Shown piece by piece: positions 17,662 through 26,555 of a DNA stretch of 64,000 bases. The first letter of the stretch is position 1. Each line of letters begins with the position of its first letter. The stretch covers positions 84,322-148,321 of the forward strand of contig NZ_RHOU01000006.1 in assembly GCF_003946645.1 (NCBI RefSeq), written 5' to 3'. The DNA comes from Lapidilactobacillus wuchangensis (lineage in GTDB: Bacteria; Bacillota; Bacilli; Lactobacillales; Lactobacillaceae). The notes beneath the pieces were generated by a model. It was not told the origin of the DNA, ran no database searches, and worked only from the letters and a program-made list of their open reading frames with translations. Made by a program: the position numbers and the translations under genes.

Positions 17662-18906
17662 TTACTTGTTATACTTTTGCTTGATGTTTTGCTTGATTGT
17701 TGTAACACCCTTATCAGCAGCAGCCTTAGCAGTATATTTACCACTTGCAGCATTAGTAATCATGCTTTGTGCTGGAGTCCAAACTTCTGACATTTCAGGA
17801 ATGTTTGGTGCTGGAATTGTATGCTTAGATTCGTCAACAACGGCCTTAACAACTTCATTGTTGCTCTTAGCTGCATCTGCATTAGCAACTTTGTTGGCAG
17901 GAACTTCACCAGTTTCTTTGAAGAATGACTTCTGATTAGCATCATTAGTAATGAAGTCTAACCATTTTTGTGATAATGACTTGTTCTTAGTGTAAGCTGA
18001 GATAACCCATGACTTACCACCACCGAATGGTTGATATGCTTTGCCATTTGGTAATGTAGGAATTGTCGTTGCACCAAAGTCAACGCCGGCCTTCTTATAT
18101 GAAGCAGCCATCCAAGGTCCGTCTAAAACATAAGCAGTCTTGTTAGATGTAAATTGTTGTGTAATTAAGTTTTCATTTGAAGTAGCGTTTTGTAAACCAG
18201 TTGGCCAAGTATTCTTGTACCAGTTAGCGATATAATCAAGACCCTTAACCGCGCCATCATTATTCAAACCAATATCTTTAGGATTGGTATTGTCTTTACC
18301 AAAAACATAACCACCGTAACCTTTAATCAGGCCATAAGCAGTATAGAAGTTAGTCCATTGTGCTAAGAAAGCAACATTCTTAGTTTTGTCATTTTCATAG
18401 GCAAATTTAGGATCTTTTGATAATTTTTCAATTTCACCAAAAGTTGTTGCTGGTTTCGTAACGAACTTCTTGTTGTAATACATGATGATTGATTCAATTA
18501 CAATTGGGGCACCATAATACTTACCCTTATATTTAGTTGAATCAGCAACAGTACCTGAATAACGTGATTTGTCTAATTTAACTGGGGCAACTAAACCTTG
18601 GATAACTTTACCACCGACACTACCATTTGACATGATCAAAACGTCGGGGCCTTTACCTGAAGGGCCATCAAGTTGTAACGCATCAGAAGCATCAAGCATG
18701 GCCTTATAAGTAACGTTGACCTTAGCGTTATACTTCTTTTCAAACTTAGGTACCATGGTCTTCATATATGATTTGTAACTTGGGTCAATTGAAACCTTTA
18801 AAGTTTGTTGACTACTTGAGTCAGATTTCTTGCCGCAACCAGTTAAAACAGCGCCTAATGATAATACCGCTGCCGCACCGATTAAAATACGTGCAAATTT
18901 CTTCAT
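17662..18906 (-). CDS. malE: Maltodextrin-binding lipoprotein
   Basis: A 414-residue solute-binding protein of the MalE family. A lipoprotein signal is evident: MKKFARILIG, a hydrophobic stretch, then the lipobox LTGC with Cys24 as the lipid anchor. The mature part has the family features PDVLIMSNG, APIVIESIIMYYNKK and AYVLDGPW. It delivers maltose and maltodextrins to MalF/MalG at the outer face of the membrane. It lies 24 bases after the second phosphatase gene. Confidence 0.92.
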   Translation of the reverse strand: MKKFARILIGAAAVLSLGAVLTGCGKKSDSSSQQTLKVSIDPSYKSYMKTMVPKFEKKYNAKVNVTYKAMLDASDALQLDGPSGKGPDVLIMSNGSVGGKVIQGLVAPVKLDKSRYSGTVADSTKYKGKYYGAPIVIESIIMYYNKKFVTKPATTFGEIEKLSKDPKFAYENDKTKNVAFLAQWTNFYTAYGLIKGYGGYVFGKDNTNPKDIGLNNDGAVKGLDYIANWYKNTWPTGLQNATSNENLITQQFTSNKTAYVLDGPWMAASYKKAGVDFGATTIPTLPNGKAYQPFGGGKSWVISAYTKNKSLSQKWLDFITNDANQKSFFKETGEVPANKVANADAAKSNNEVVKAVVDESKHTIPAPNIPEMSEVWTPAQSMITNAASGKYTAKAAADKGVTTIKQNIKQKYNK

Positions 18907-18930
18907 AATATCCTCCCATAAAGCAAATTA

Positions 18931-19692
18931 TTATTTTATATATAACTGCCGTAATGAAATAAAATCGTTATCGTTCAAACCCACAATTGCTTTTAAATAT
19001 TCTTTAGTGCCGCCATAACGATTAATTAAATGATCCATGCGTTCGTAATAAGCTGATTTGGCTGTCATGAACGCATCTACATCGGCTAGTTCTGCTTGAC
19101 TCGCATTTCTAGCCTTTGCTTCTTGCAACGCTTGTTCAGTAACTTGGCTGGACAAAACATTCGTATACATATAATCAGCAAAAATCCGTTCCGGCGCTAC
19201 GCCTAATGCACCTAATAACAAATAGGCAATAATGCCAGTTCGATCTTTACCACCCCAGCAATGAAACAAGACACTGTGACCAGGCTGTTTATTGGCTAAT
19301 AGGATGGCAAAAATTTGCTGATAGGCTTGCTGTGAAAACTTTGAATTGACTAATTCAGTGTATTCAGTCAGCATTTGTTCGTAACCGCTGATTGGCTTAC
19401 CAGTACCGTGATGAGCAGCATCAGTATCACCTTGTTGGAAAATTGGAATATTGATGACTTCAATCCCATCAGTTAAAAGCTGATCAGCATCTCGAGCCAC
19501 CTCATCAGGCGCTCGTAAATCAATCACCGTTTGAACACCATAGTCTTTTAGAAATTGACTATCAGCTTGATCCAAATGAACCAAATTAGCTGAGCGAATC
19601 AACTTATGATAGGCCAGTTCTTGACTAGCACTCACAACTGTTCCGCCAAGATCGCGAACATTATAAGTATGATTTAATTCAAGTACTCGCAT
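18931..19692 (-). CDS. Tyrosine-protein phosphatase, second of a tandem pair
   Basis: About 253 residues of the Y_phosphatase3 family. The P-loop CWGGKDRTG (nucleophile Cys near residue 164) and the N-terminal NVRDLGG are conserved. It is clearly homologous to the gene just upstream over its whole length. The ATG at 19692 aligns with the start of that paralogue; GTG codons three and two codons earlier sit nearer the AGGAG site and are possible. Substrates are unknown. Position between the operon promoter and malE makes a role in sugar phosphate or signalling control plausible, but this is inference. Confidence 0.86.
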   Translation of the reverse strand: MRVLELNHTYNVRDLGGTVVSASQELAYHKLIRSANLVHLDQADSQFLKDYGVQTVIDLRAPDEVARDADQLLTDGIEVINIPIFQQGDTDAAHHGTGKPISGYEQMLTEYTELVNSKFSQQAYQQIFAILLANKQPGHSVLFHCWGGKDRTGIIAYLLLGALGVAPERIFADYMYTNVLSSQVTEQALQEAKARNASQAELADVDAFMTAKSAYYERMDHLINRYGGTKEYLKAIVGLNDNDFISLRQLYIK

Positions 19693-19718
19693 AACCACCA
19701 CTCACTCCTGTTAATTAG

Positions 19719-20480
19719 TTACTTCTTATATAATTTCTTTAACAGTTGTAAGTCTTGGTCACTCAAACCAACTTTATCCTTAAGATAACTTGTTGGACCG
19801 CCATACTCATTAACCAAATCATTCATGCGATCGTAGTAGGACTTCTTCGCTGTCATAAACGCGTCTAAATCAAGTAATTCTTTACGACTCGCTTGTCGAG
19901 CGTGAGCATCTTTAACAGATTGTTCAATCACCTCTCGTGAAGAGAAGTTAGTATAGAAATAATCAGCAAAGATTTGATCTTGGGGAACTCCTAATGCGCC
20001 TAAGAATAATAATGAAATAATGCCGGTTCGATCTTTACCACCTAAACAATGATATAAAACACTTTGATCAGCACCATCATTCGCTAAGAAAATATCGAAA
20101 ATCTTACGATAAGCTTTTTGCGAAAAATCAGAAGTTACCAACTCAGTGTATTCGTCCATCATTTGATCATAACCAGATCTCACTTTATCTTTACTATGAT
20201 GAGCAGCATCAGTATCGCCATGCTTGAAAATCGGAATGTTCACGTAATTAATATCTTTAATCAAGATATTATCCGGATCACGTTGCACCTCATCGCTTGA
20301 CCGTAAATCAATTACAGTCCGTACACCATAATCATAAAGTAACTGATTATCAGCTTGGTCAATATTGATTAAGTTAGCTGAGCGAATCATTTTGTGATAG
20401 CGAACCTCGCCATCCGGTTCAGTAAACTCACCACCAAGATCACGAACGTTATGGGTATTATCAAGTTTTAACTCCTTCAA
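19719..20480 (-). CDS. Tyrosine-protein phosphatase, first gene of the maltodextrin operon
   Basis: A 253-residue Y_phosphatase3 family protein with NVRDLGG near residue 11 and the active-site loop CLGGKDRTG. The start is a TTG at 20480, eight bases after GAGGTG; no in-frame ATG fits. It is the first gene behind a promoter carrying a cre-like site and the regulon operator, and is followed after 26 bases by its paralogue. No signal peptide is present, so it acts in the cytoplasm. Confidence 0.87.
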   Translation of the reverse strand: MKELKLDNTHNVRDLGGEFTEPDGEVRYHKMIRSANLINIDQADNQLLYDYGVRTVIDLRSSDEVQRDPDNILIKDINYVNIPIFKHGDTDAAHHSKDKVRSGYDQMMDEYTELVTSDFSQKAYRKIFDIFLANDGADQSVLYHCLGGKDRTGIISLLFLGALGVPQDQIFADYFYTNFSSREVIEQSVKDAHARQASRKELLDLDAFMTAKKSYYDRMNDLVNEYGGPTSYLKDKVGLSDQDLQLLKKLYKK

Positions 20481-20507
20481 AGTAACACCTCTTTCCTAAC
20501 ACGATTA

Positions 20508-20562
20508 ATTATTGGTCATAAAAAGCGTTTCCACAAGTGATTTATCCGTGTTACCGATAACA
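20508..20562 (-). promoter_or_regulatory. Operon promoter with operator and cre-like site
   Basis: On the minus strand, TTGTGG (20531-20536) and AATAAT (20508-20513) are 17 bases apart. The operator TGTTACCGATAACA lies at 20549-20562, twelve bases upstream of the -35 box. TGGAAACGCTTTTT, overlapping the -35 element at 20521-20534, resembles a CcpA cre site and would allow glucose repression. The spacing is as at malP and the alpha-glucosidase gene. Confidence 0.68.
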
Positions 20563-20568
20563 GAAAAG

Positions 20569-22335
20569 TTATGCACCAATGTTCTTAACATTGATGACAA
20601 AACCATGTTGTCCTAATTTCTGATCTTGATAGCTCTGACTGAGAACCATTTGTCCTGTAAGCTTTAACGCCGCAACATCAAGATTCTCTTGACCTAAATT
20701 AAAGGTGCCAATGATCTGCTGTTCCTCACCAGTTCTTGTTACTTGTACCAAACCGCGTTGATCATCAACAATTGTCCATTCCAAATCACCTTGAGTTAAT
20801 AAATCAGCATTGCCTAACCGTAATTTAATCAGGCTTTGGTAAAAAGCAAATAGGTCGTGATCTTGCGTTGCTTCATTCCAGTTCATTGGTTTGCGACAAT
20901 CAGGATCGTTGCCACCATCCATGCCAACTTCACTACCGTAGTAAATACATGGTTCGCCTTCTTGTAAGAAAGTGAAGGCCACGGTTTGCCGCAATAAATC
21001 TTTATTATCGTCACAGACTGTTAATAAACGCGCCGTATCATGAGAATCCAAAGTGTTCAACATCACTTCGTTAACTTGCCGTTGGTACAACATCCGCTGA
21101 TAGTTCAAGCCATCAACCATTCGTTGTGGTGTCAACGTCTTTTTAACGAAACCATTGACGACTGTTTCTGTGAAGGCGTAATTCATCACTGCTGAGAATT
21201 GATCGCCCATCAGCCATGGTTGTGAGGAATGCCAAACTTCACCAAGAATGTAGAAATCCTTCTTTGCAGCATGACAAGCATCAGCAAAGTGGCGCCAGAA
21301 ACGATGATCAACTTCATTGGCCACATCTAACCGCCAGGCATCAATATCGAATTCATTGATCCAATAAGTGGCCACACTGACTAAATAATCACGAACTTCT
21401 GGATTAGCCGTGTTCAATTTTGGCATGTGCGGTGTGTAGGCGAAAGTATCATAAGTCAATTCATTAGCTTTTTCGAAATCGTCGGTCTCTTTAAAAGCAA
21501 CGGGGAATTTATTAATGTGGAACCAGTCAGCAAATTTCGACTTTTTCTCATTGATAACCACGTCTTGCCATTGGACTGAACGATCGCCCATATGATTGAA
21601 AACGGCATCCAGCATCACTTTCATGCCCCGACGATGAGCTTCAACAACTAACTTCTGGAAAACTTCTTTGTCACCAAAGTCAGGGTCAACCTCCAAATAA
21701 TCAATCGTATCGTACTTATGATTAGAGTAGGCTTTAAAAATTGGGCACAGGTATAAACCGTTAATGCCTAATTCTTGTAAATAATCCAAGTGATCAATAA
21801 TTCCTTGAAGATCACCACCATAATAATCAGTCCGCCCTGGTGTCAGCTCACTATTCCAAGGCTTAATACCTTCAGGATCATTGCTGACATCACCATTGGC
21901 AAAACGTTCGGGAAAGATTTGATACCAAACAGTGTGCCGAACCCAATCAGGTTCTTTGAAGCGATCAATTTCATGGAAATAAGGTTGGCGGAAAGGATTC
22001 CCGGCGGTGCCAATCAAGTCACGATCAAAGGGGAAGAATCCACGATCACCATATAGCACTTCTTGGCCGTCATTGCCGACGACTTTGAAATCATATTGGA
22101 CTCGCTTATGAGCAACATCTAATGATGCTTCCCAGTAATCGAAAGTTTCAGTACTGGCGATTTTAGTTAAGCTAATTGTTTGGTAAGAATCAGCGGCGTC
22201 ATAAGGATCCATGTAAAAACACAGCACTTCCTTGACGTCATCACGTTTAGTCCGTAACCGCACCCGAAAGTCTCCTGGTTGATATAAATAAGCAAACTCA
22301 CTATCAGGACGGTGATAAATTGCTGCAGCTTCCAT
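20569..22335 (-). CDS. Neopullulanase / maltogenic amylase, GH13 subfamily 20
   Basis: A 588-residue glycosidase with an N-terminal CBM34-like domain (about 1-120), the GH13 barrel and a C-terminal beta domain. The catalytic triad is visible: Asp near 336 in WRLDVANEVD, Glu near 365 in ILGEVWH, Asp near 432 in LDSHDT. No signal peptide is seen, so it cuts imported maltodextrins or cyclodextrins inside the cell. The ATG follows GAGAGGAAA. It lies 53 bases after the alpha-glucosidase gene, probably in one mRNA. Exact specificity among cyclomaltodextrinase, neopullulanase and maltogenic amylase is undetermined. Confidence 0.9.
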   Translation of the reverse strand: MEAAAIYHRPDSEFAYLYQPGDFRVRLRTKRDDVKEVLCFYMDPYDAADSYQTISLTKIASTETFDYWEASLDVAHKRVQYDFKVVGNDGQEVLYGDRGFFPFDRDLIGTAGNPFRQPYFHEIDRFKEPDWVRHTVWYQIFPERFANGDVSNDPEGIKPWNSELTPGRTDYYGGDLQGIIDHLDYLQELGINGLYLCPIFKAYSNHKYDTIDYLEVDPDFGDKEVFQKLVVEAHRRGMKVMLDAVFNHMGDRSVQWQDVVINEKKSKFADWFHINKFPVAFKETDDFEKANELTYDTFAYTPHMPKLNTANPEVRDYLVSVATYWINEFDIDAWRLDVANEVDHRFWRHFADACHAAKKDFYILGEVWHSSQPWLMGDQFSAVMNYAFTETVVNGFVKKTLTPQRMVDGLNYQRMLYQRQVNEVMLNTLDSHDTARLLTVCDDNKDLLRQTVAFTFLQEGEPCIYYGSEVGMDGGNDPDCRKPMNWNEATQDHDLFAFYQSLIKLRLGNADLLTQGDLEWTIVDDQRGLVQVTRTGEEQQIIGTFNLGQENLDVAALKLTGQMVLSQSYQDQKLGQHGFVINVKNIGA

Positions 22336-22388
22336 AAATATTAATTTCCTCTCTTATCTGTGTTATTTATTCTCAACATCTTTAATGA

Positions 22389-24077
22389 TTAAAGCCAAGG
22401 TAACTGGTCTTGTTTCAAAACAATGCTGGACCAAGGTGCCAAATGCCATTGTTTATCGTCTAAAGTCACTTGACCGACAGTATAAGTAATATCAGCGTTG
22501 GTCCAATCGTCATTGGTGTAACTCATGGAATCACTCGTTAAATTAGTAACCACCAGTGCCGACTTGCCCGCTAAGTAACGTTCATAAACTAATAAACCAG
22601 TTGGCGCCGTCAACAACCGAAATTCGCCATTAGCGAATAAATCTTGTTGTTTCAAGTGTAGTAATTGCCGATAGAAGTTCAGTAAACTGTCAGGATCATC
22701 TTCTTCGGCAGCTACCGTCACTTGTTTCGATGAAGTGCGTAACCAAGGCTCATGTTCAGAGAAGCCTTGATTAGCCGAATCGTCCCAAGGCATTGGCTGC
22801 CGGGCTGGTGTCTTGTGAGTCTGGGACAAATATTTCAAAACTTCGGTTTGTTCCCGGCCAGAAAGTTGACTCTTCAAAGCAGTCACAGTTTGATCTTGAA
22901 AGGCTGTGAAACGTTCTAATTCAACATTCTTTAAGCCTAATTCCTCACCGTAATAAATAATCGGCACACCCTTTTGCAAATACTGCATGGTCGCTAAAGT
23001 CTTTAAACTGCGCTCGAAGTATTCTGAATCCGCATAAGCAGTTGCCATTCGTGGCATGTCATGATTGCTAAAATACAACGTTGGTTGGGTTGTTTGCGCC
23101 AGCGAAGTCTGCCAGTGAACAATACTTTCAGGCAATTGGGCTAAGTCTAATTTTTCTTTCGCTGGTAAATTCAGCTTCATGGCTAAGGGATCTTGTTGAG
23201 CCAATCGTTCTTTAGGTAAGTTACGGAAGCTGACGATGCCATCACATAAGGCATTGCCACGATTGGAACGCGTATATAAGGCTGCCAATTCAGGGCCAGC
23301 TGAAGCACCCTCGCCTAAAATAAACAGATCAGGATTGATCTTGCGTAATTCATTAATGAACTCTTGCAAATAAGTGACCACATTAGGCAAATTAGCATAC
23401 ATTGGTTCCGCAATTACCGCACCTTTTTCCGCACTAGGAAAATCTTGCCGCAAATTTGCTTTGGCAATGTGGATAAAGGCATCCAGCCGTAAACCGTCGA
23501 CGCCCTTTTCCACCCAGTATTTAGCAACTTCAATCATTGCTTGCCGTACTTCAGGATTAGCCCAATTTAAATCAGGCATATGTTGGTCGAATAAATGGAA
23601 GTAATAGGTATTTTTTTCAGTGGGATGTTGGGCCCAGACAGAGCCGCCAAAGAACGAACCCCAGTTATTCGGAACTTGCCCATCTTTTGTGTGTTCCCAA
23701 ATATAATAATCGCGGAACAAACTCTTGGGACTCTTCAAGGCATCTTGGAACCAAGGATGCTGATCAGAAGTATGGTTCAAAACAAAATCTAAAATAATGT
23801 GCATTCCTAATTCATGAGCTCGCTTAATGAGGGCATTCATGGTGTCCATCGAACCAAAATGCGGATCAATATTGAAATAGTTGGAAACATCGTAGCCGTT
23901 ATCAACTTGTGGTGACGTAAAAACTGGATTGATCCAAATTGCGTTCACACCAAGTTTTTTAATATAATCTAACCGTTGTAAAAGGCCTTCTAAATCGCCA
24001 AGACCATCATTATTACTATCTTGAAAACTACGGGGATAGACCTGATAAATAATGGCGTTGTCATACCATTGTTTCAT
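22389..24077 (-). CDS. Alpha-glucosidase / oligo-1,6-glucosidase, GH13 subfamily 31
   Basis: A 562-residue GH13 enzyme beginning MKQWYDNAIIYQVYPRSF. Catalytic residues are Asp near 198 (GLRLDAF), Glu near 255 (ILGEGAS) and Asp near 340 (FSNHDMPR). It removes glucose from the non-reducing end of short malto- or isomalto-oligosaccharides in the cytoplasm. The start is the ATG at 24077; another ATG four codons upstream sits within the AAAGGA ribosome site. The regulon operator precedes it. Confidence 0.9.
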   Translation of the reverse strand: MKQWYDNAIIYQVYPRSFQDSNNDGLGDLEGLLQRLDYIKKLGVNAIWINPVFTSPQVDNGYDVSNYFNIDPHFGSMDTMNALIKRAHELGMHIILDFVLNHTSDQHPWFQDALKSPKSLFRDYYIWEHTKDGQVPNNWGSFFGGSVWAQHPTEKNTYYFHLFDQHMPDLNWANPEVRQAMIEVAKYWVEKGVDGLRLDAFIHIAKANLRQDFPSAEKGAVIAEPMYANLPNVVTYLQEFINELRKINPDLFILGEGASAGPELAALYTRSNRGNALCDGIVSFRNLPKERLAQQDPLAMKLNLPAKEKLDLAQLPESIVHWQTSLAQTTQPTLYFSNHDMPRMATAYADSEYFERSLKTLATMQYLQKGVPIIYYGEELGLKNVELERFTAFQDQTVTALKSQLSGREQTEVLKYLSQTHKTPARQPMPWDDSANQGFSEHEPWLRTSSKQVTVAAEEDDPDSLLNFYRQLLHLKQQDLFANGEFRLLTAPTGLLVYERYLAGKSALVVTNLTSDSMSYTNDDWTNADITYTVGQVTLDDKQWHLAPWSSIVLKQDQLPWL

Positions 24078-24134
24078 TAGCTTAGGCATCCTTTCTGGAA
24101 AATGATTGCGCTCACGCGTACCTTGCTAATGACT

Positions 24135-24190
24135 ATCTTATGGAAGTCACTAGCAAACAACAAGCTTGTTACGTGATGTTATCGGTAACA
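24135..24190 (-). promoter_or_regulatory. Alpha-glucosidase promoter with maltose-regulon operator
   Basis: On the minus strand, TTGTTG (24158-24163) and TAAGAT (24135-24140) are separated by 17 bases. The operator, TGTTATCGGTAACA on the plus strand, occupies 24177-24190, thirteen bases upstream of the -35 box. This matches the geometry at malP and the ABC operon. Confidence 0.68.
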
Positions 24191-24221
24191 ACTTTGAGCG
24201 CCATTTTTAGCCCCTCAATAT

Positions 24222-24272
24222 AAAAATCTCGCGGCCACTTTTAAGTAAAAAAGTTGACCGCGAGATTTTTTC
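24222..24272. terminator. Terminator after the metallophosphatase gene
   Basis: AAAAATCTCGCGG pairs with CCGCGAGATTTTT across a short loop, with A and T runs on either side, so it can act in both directions. It separates the metallophosphatase gene from the alpha-glucosidase promoter. Confidence 0.85.
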
Positions 24273-24304
24273 GGCATTAACGCCACTGGCTTGAAATGAT
24301 TGAC

Positions 24305-25144
24305 TTAATATTGATCAGCCACTTCAGCTTCAGTAATAAATTGATTGCCATCATAGAGTTTTTCTTTAATCGCACGTTTCAGCTGAACTTCAGTCCCCGT
24401 TGGCGTTAAGGTCAGTGCAAAAATGCCGCCATCATAAGCGCCGGAACGACTGCCTGAATCAATCAAATAACGAGGTACATCGTGGATGCTGGCCTTCATC
24501 TCCAAATAACCGTAACCGCAGCCAACCAAAGTCTGGACTGGCGTGTGACCGGTCACCAATACTTTACCTAAGTCATTGGTGTGCCAAGTGCTGGGCCGTT
24601 GACCATCAGCAAAATAATAATCATCACGAATCCAAATGAGATCGTCGCGACTTTGCTGTTTTAAATTGTCATGCCAGTGCAGACCAGCATGGACTGCAAA
24701 AATGGTTTCATTCTGCCAAGTTAGTGGTAACTGACTTAAAAAATCTGTGTATTCTTGAAGTGGTGGCTGATTTAAAGCGCGGGCAACACTGATCAGGTCA
24801 CTTTGTTCAATGCCTAATTCAGGCCATGTTGCCTGACCACCATTAGCCGCCCACATCCGAAAATCATGGTCATTTTTCATTGCGGTCTGAACCCAGAAGT
24901 CATCATGATTACCTAATAGCGCCACATCATGATGATTCATCACCCGATTACGAATAATTGCCAGTGTGCGCAACGGTTCAACTGAGCAATGCTCAATATG
25001 ATTGGTGAATTTCCGTTCCGACAAGCCATCAATATAATCGCCTAGAAAAACAATTTGACTTGCGGCAATCACTGGATCAGCTAACAGCGCCGTCAAATCA
25101 GCGGCCGCGCTATGAATATCACCGATAAACGTCAGATTTCTCAT
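24305..25144 (-). CDS. Calcineurin-like metallophosphatase
   Basis: A 279-residue phosphoesterase of the PPP type. The metal-binding motifs come in order: GDIHS (residues 8-12), GDYIDG (about 35), GNHDD (about 79) and, near the C-terminus, TGHTP. Relatives hydrolyse phosphoproteins or diadenosine tetraphosphate; the substrate here cannot be told. The ATG follows AGGTGG. It is bordered by repeat copy E upstream and a strong terminator downstream, so it appears to be transcribed alone. Confidence 0.87.
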   Translation of the reverse strand: MRNLTFIGDIHSAAADLTALLADPVIAASQIVFLGDYIDGLSERKFTNHIEHCSVEPLRTLAIIRNRVMNHHDVALLGNHDDFWVQTAMKNDHDFRMWAANGGQATWPELGIEQSDLISVARALNQPPLQEYTDFLSQLPLTWQNETIFAVHAGLHWHDNLKQQSRDDLIWIRDDYYFADGQRPSTWHTNDLGKVLVTGHTPVQTLVGCGYGYLEMKASIHDVPRYLIDSGSRSGAYDGGIFALTLTPTGTEVQLKRAIKEKLYDGNQFITEAEVADQY

Positions 25145-25261
25145 GGTGCCACCTACTCTCTATTTAATAGGTTTATTATACCTATTTCACCAGCAGATGA
25201 AGTGTCCTAAGTCAGCTCATCCAGACAAGAATTATTGTCTGGGCTCCAATTTAAAACAGAA

Positions 25262-25553
25262 TCGAGTTGGTGTTGAAGCAGAACTGAGTCTGACTCCATT
25301 GCGGGCTTGCTGGTTGTGGAACGCTGCCGACATCGATTTGAACCAATTAAATGTTAAATTCAAAACCTTTAAAACCCGATGATGATATTGAGACAGAATT
25401 GGTTTTGACTCCATTCCGGGCTTGCTGGTTGTGGAACGCTGCCGGCCGCAACGGAGTTGTCAGCTATTCTGTCCGAAACTAGTTTAGACGGCCACAGCGT
25501 TCCACGCCCTCTAAATCGCCCAGCAACCACCACTTCAACTAGGGAACGACTAC
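25262..25553 (+). repeat. Degraded repeat with two tandem left arms (copy E)
   Basis: The left arm of the type-2 module (GACTCCATT, CGGGCTTGCTGGTTGTGGAACGC in two stretches) occurs twice in tandem, beginning near 25291 and 25407. The right part has the closing piece of a type-1 module (GACGGCCACAGCGTTCCACGCC in parts) and AATCGCCCAGCAACCACC near 25513-25530, whose partner arm is absent. The central hairpin is missing. The copy looks like the product of deletion or recombination between elements. Confidence 0.75.
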
Positions 25554-25559
25554 ACTCGG

Positions 25560-26555
25560 TTAATTCAAATGATAATTTCGCGTGGTGTTACGACGAATTA
25601 GTTCTGGTGAGAACATCACTTCCATGCGATCACGATTGGGATTCTGTTCATCGTCAGGGCTAGCCTGATTTATCTTCTGCATCAATAGTTCGGCAATTTT
25701 ACTGCCCATGGCCATTACTGGCTGTTTAACTGTTGTTAGTTTTGGTTCGGCAATTTGGTCGAGAAAGACACCATCAAAACCAGCAATGCCGAAATCTTCA
25801 GGAATATTGCCGCCCATTTTTTGAATGCCCCGTTCAACGCCGATTGCCAGACGATCACTGGAACAAACGAAACAAGTATTCTTTTTGAACTCTGGCCAAT
25901 GTTCTTGAATATATTGCTGCGCTTCCGAAGAATGGTTGCCAAAGCGGACAATTTGCGGTTGCAAGCCTGACTTCTGCATCGTATCCATGTAGCCACGTTC
26001 CCGGGAATATTCGAAAGACTCCTTTAATTCAATGCCGAGAAAAATAATTTGCTGATAGCCATCATTGATCGCTGCACTGGTCGATAAAAAAGTCCCGTAT
26101 TTGTTGTCGGAATCGACAAAATCGTAATTGTGGCGATTTTCGCCATAAAGAATGATCGGCCGATCTAAATCTTGAATCCAATCAAAGTCATTATTCCGAG
26201 CGCCAGTAATAATATAGCCATCACAATCACCAATATTAGCATTTTTCTGGGTCACAACTTGTAACGCATATTGGTGGGCGTTCAAGAATTGGGCCACTCC
26301 CATTAACAAAGTGGCATAATAAGGTTCGACTGTATCAACTTTTTCCAAAATAACCAGTTTGATAATTCGGGTCGTGTTGGCAGCCAAAGCTTTAGCTGCG
26401 AAATTGGGATGATAGTCCAACTCATCCATGGCCTTAAAAACCAATTGCTTTAATTCATCAGTTACTTGTTCGGGATGGTTAATCACCCGCGAAACTGTCA
26501 TTTTAGAGACGTTAGCCGCCTTTGCGACGTCATTTAAAGTAACGATACACTCCAC
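25560..26555 (-). CDS. malR: LacI-family regulator, probable maltose regulator
   Basis: A 331-residue LacI/GalR protein: N-terminal helix-turn-helix (TLNDVAKAANVSKMTVSRVINHP), then the sugar-binding domain with CVFCSSDRLAIGV and DFGIAGFDG. It is the only LacI-type gene near three matching 14-bp dyads, so it is the best candidate to bind them. MalR of Lactococcus acts as an activator. The start is awkward: only a GTG at 26555 is in frame before the first conserved residues, and the GGTGGAG site overlaps it. The symbol is inferred from context. Confidence 0.75.
   Translation of the reverse strand: MECIVTLNDVAKAANVSKMTVSRVINHPEQVTDELKQLVFKAMDELDYHPNFAAKALAANTTRIIKLVILEKVDTVEPYYATLLMGVAQFLNAHQYALQVVTQKNANIGDCDGYIITGARNNDFDWIQDLDRPIILYGENRHNYDFVDSDNKYGTFLSTSAAINDGYQQIIFLGIELKESFEYSRERGYMDTMQKSGLQPQIVRFGNHSSEAQQYIQEHWPEFKKNTCFVCSSDRLAIGVERGIQKMGGNIPEDFGIAGFDGVFLDQIAEPKLTTVKQPVMAMGSKIAELLMQKINQASPDDEQNPNRDRMEVMFSPELIRRNTTRNYHLN

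Noticed and set aside
25221..25242. Inverted repeat CCAGACAA/TTGTCTGG as a terminator
   Set aside because: No T run follows on either strand and it lies on the promoter side of the metallophosphatase gene; its role is unclear.
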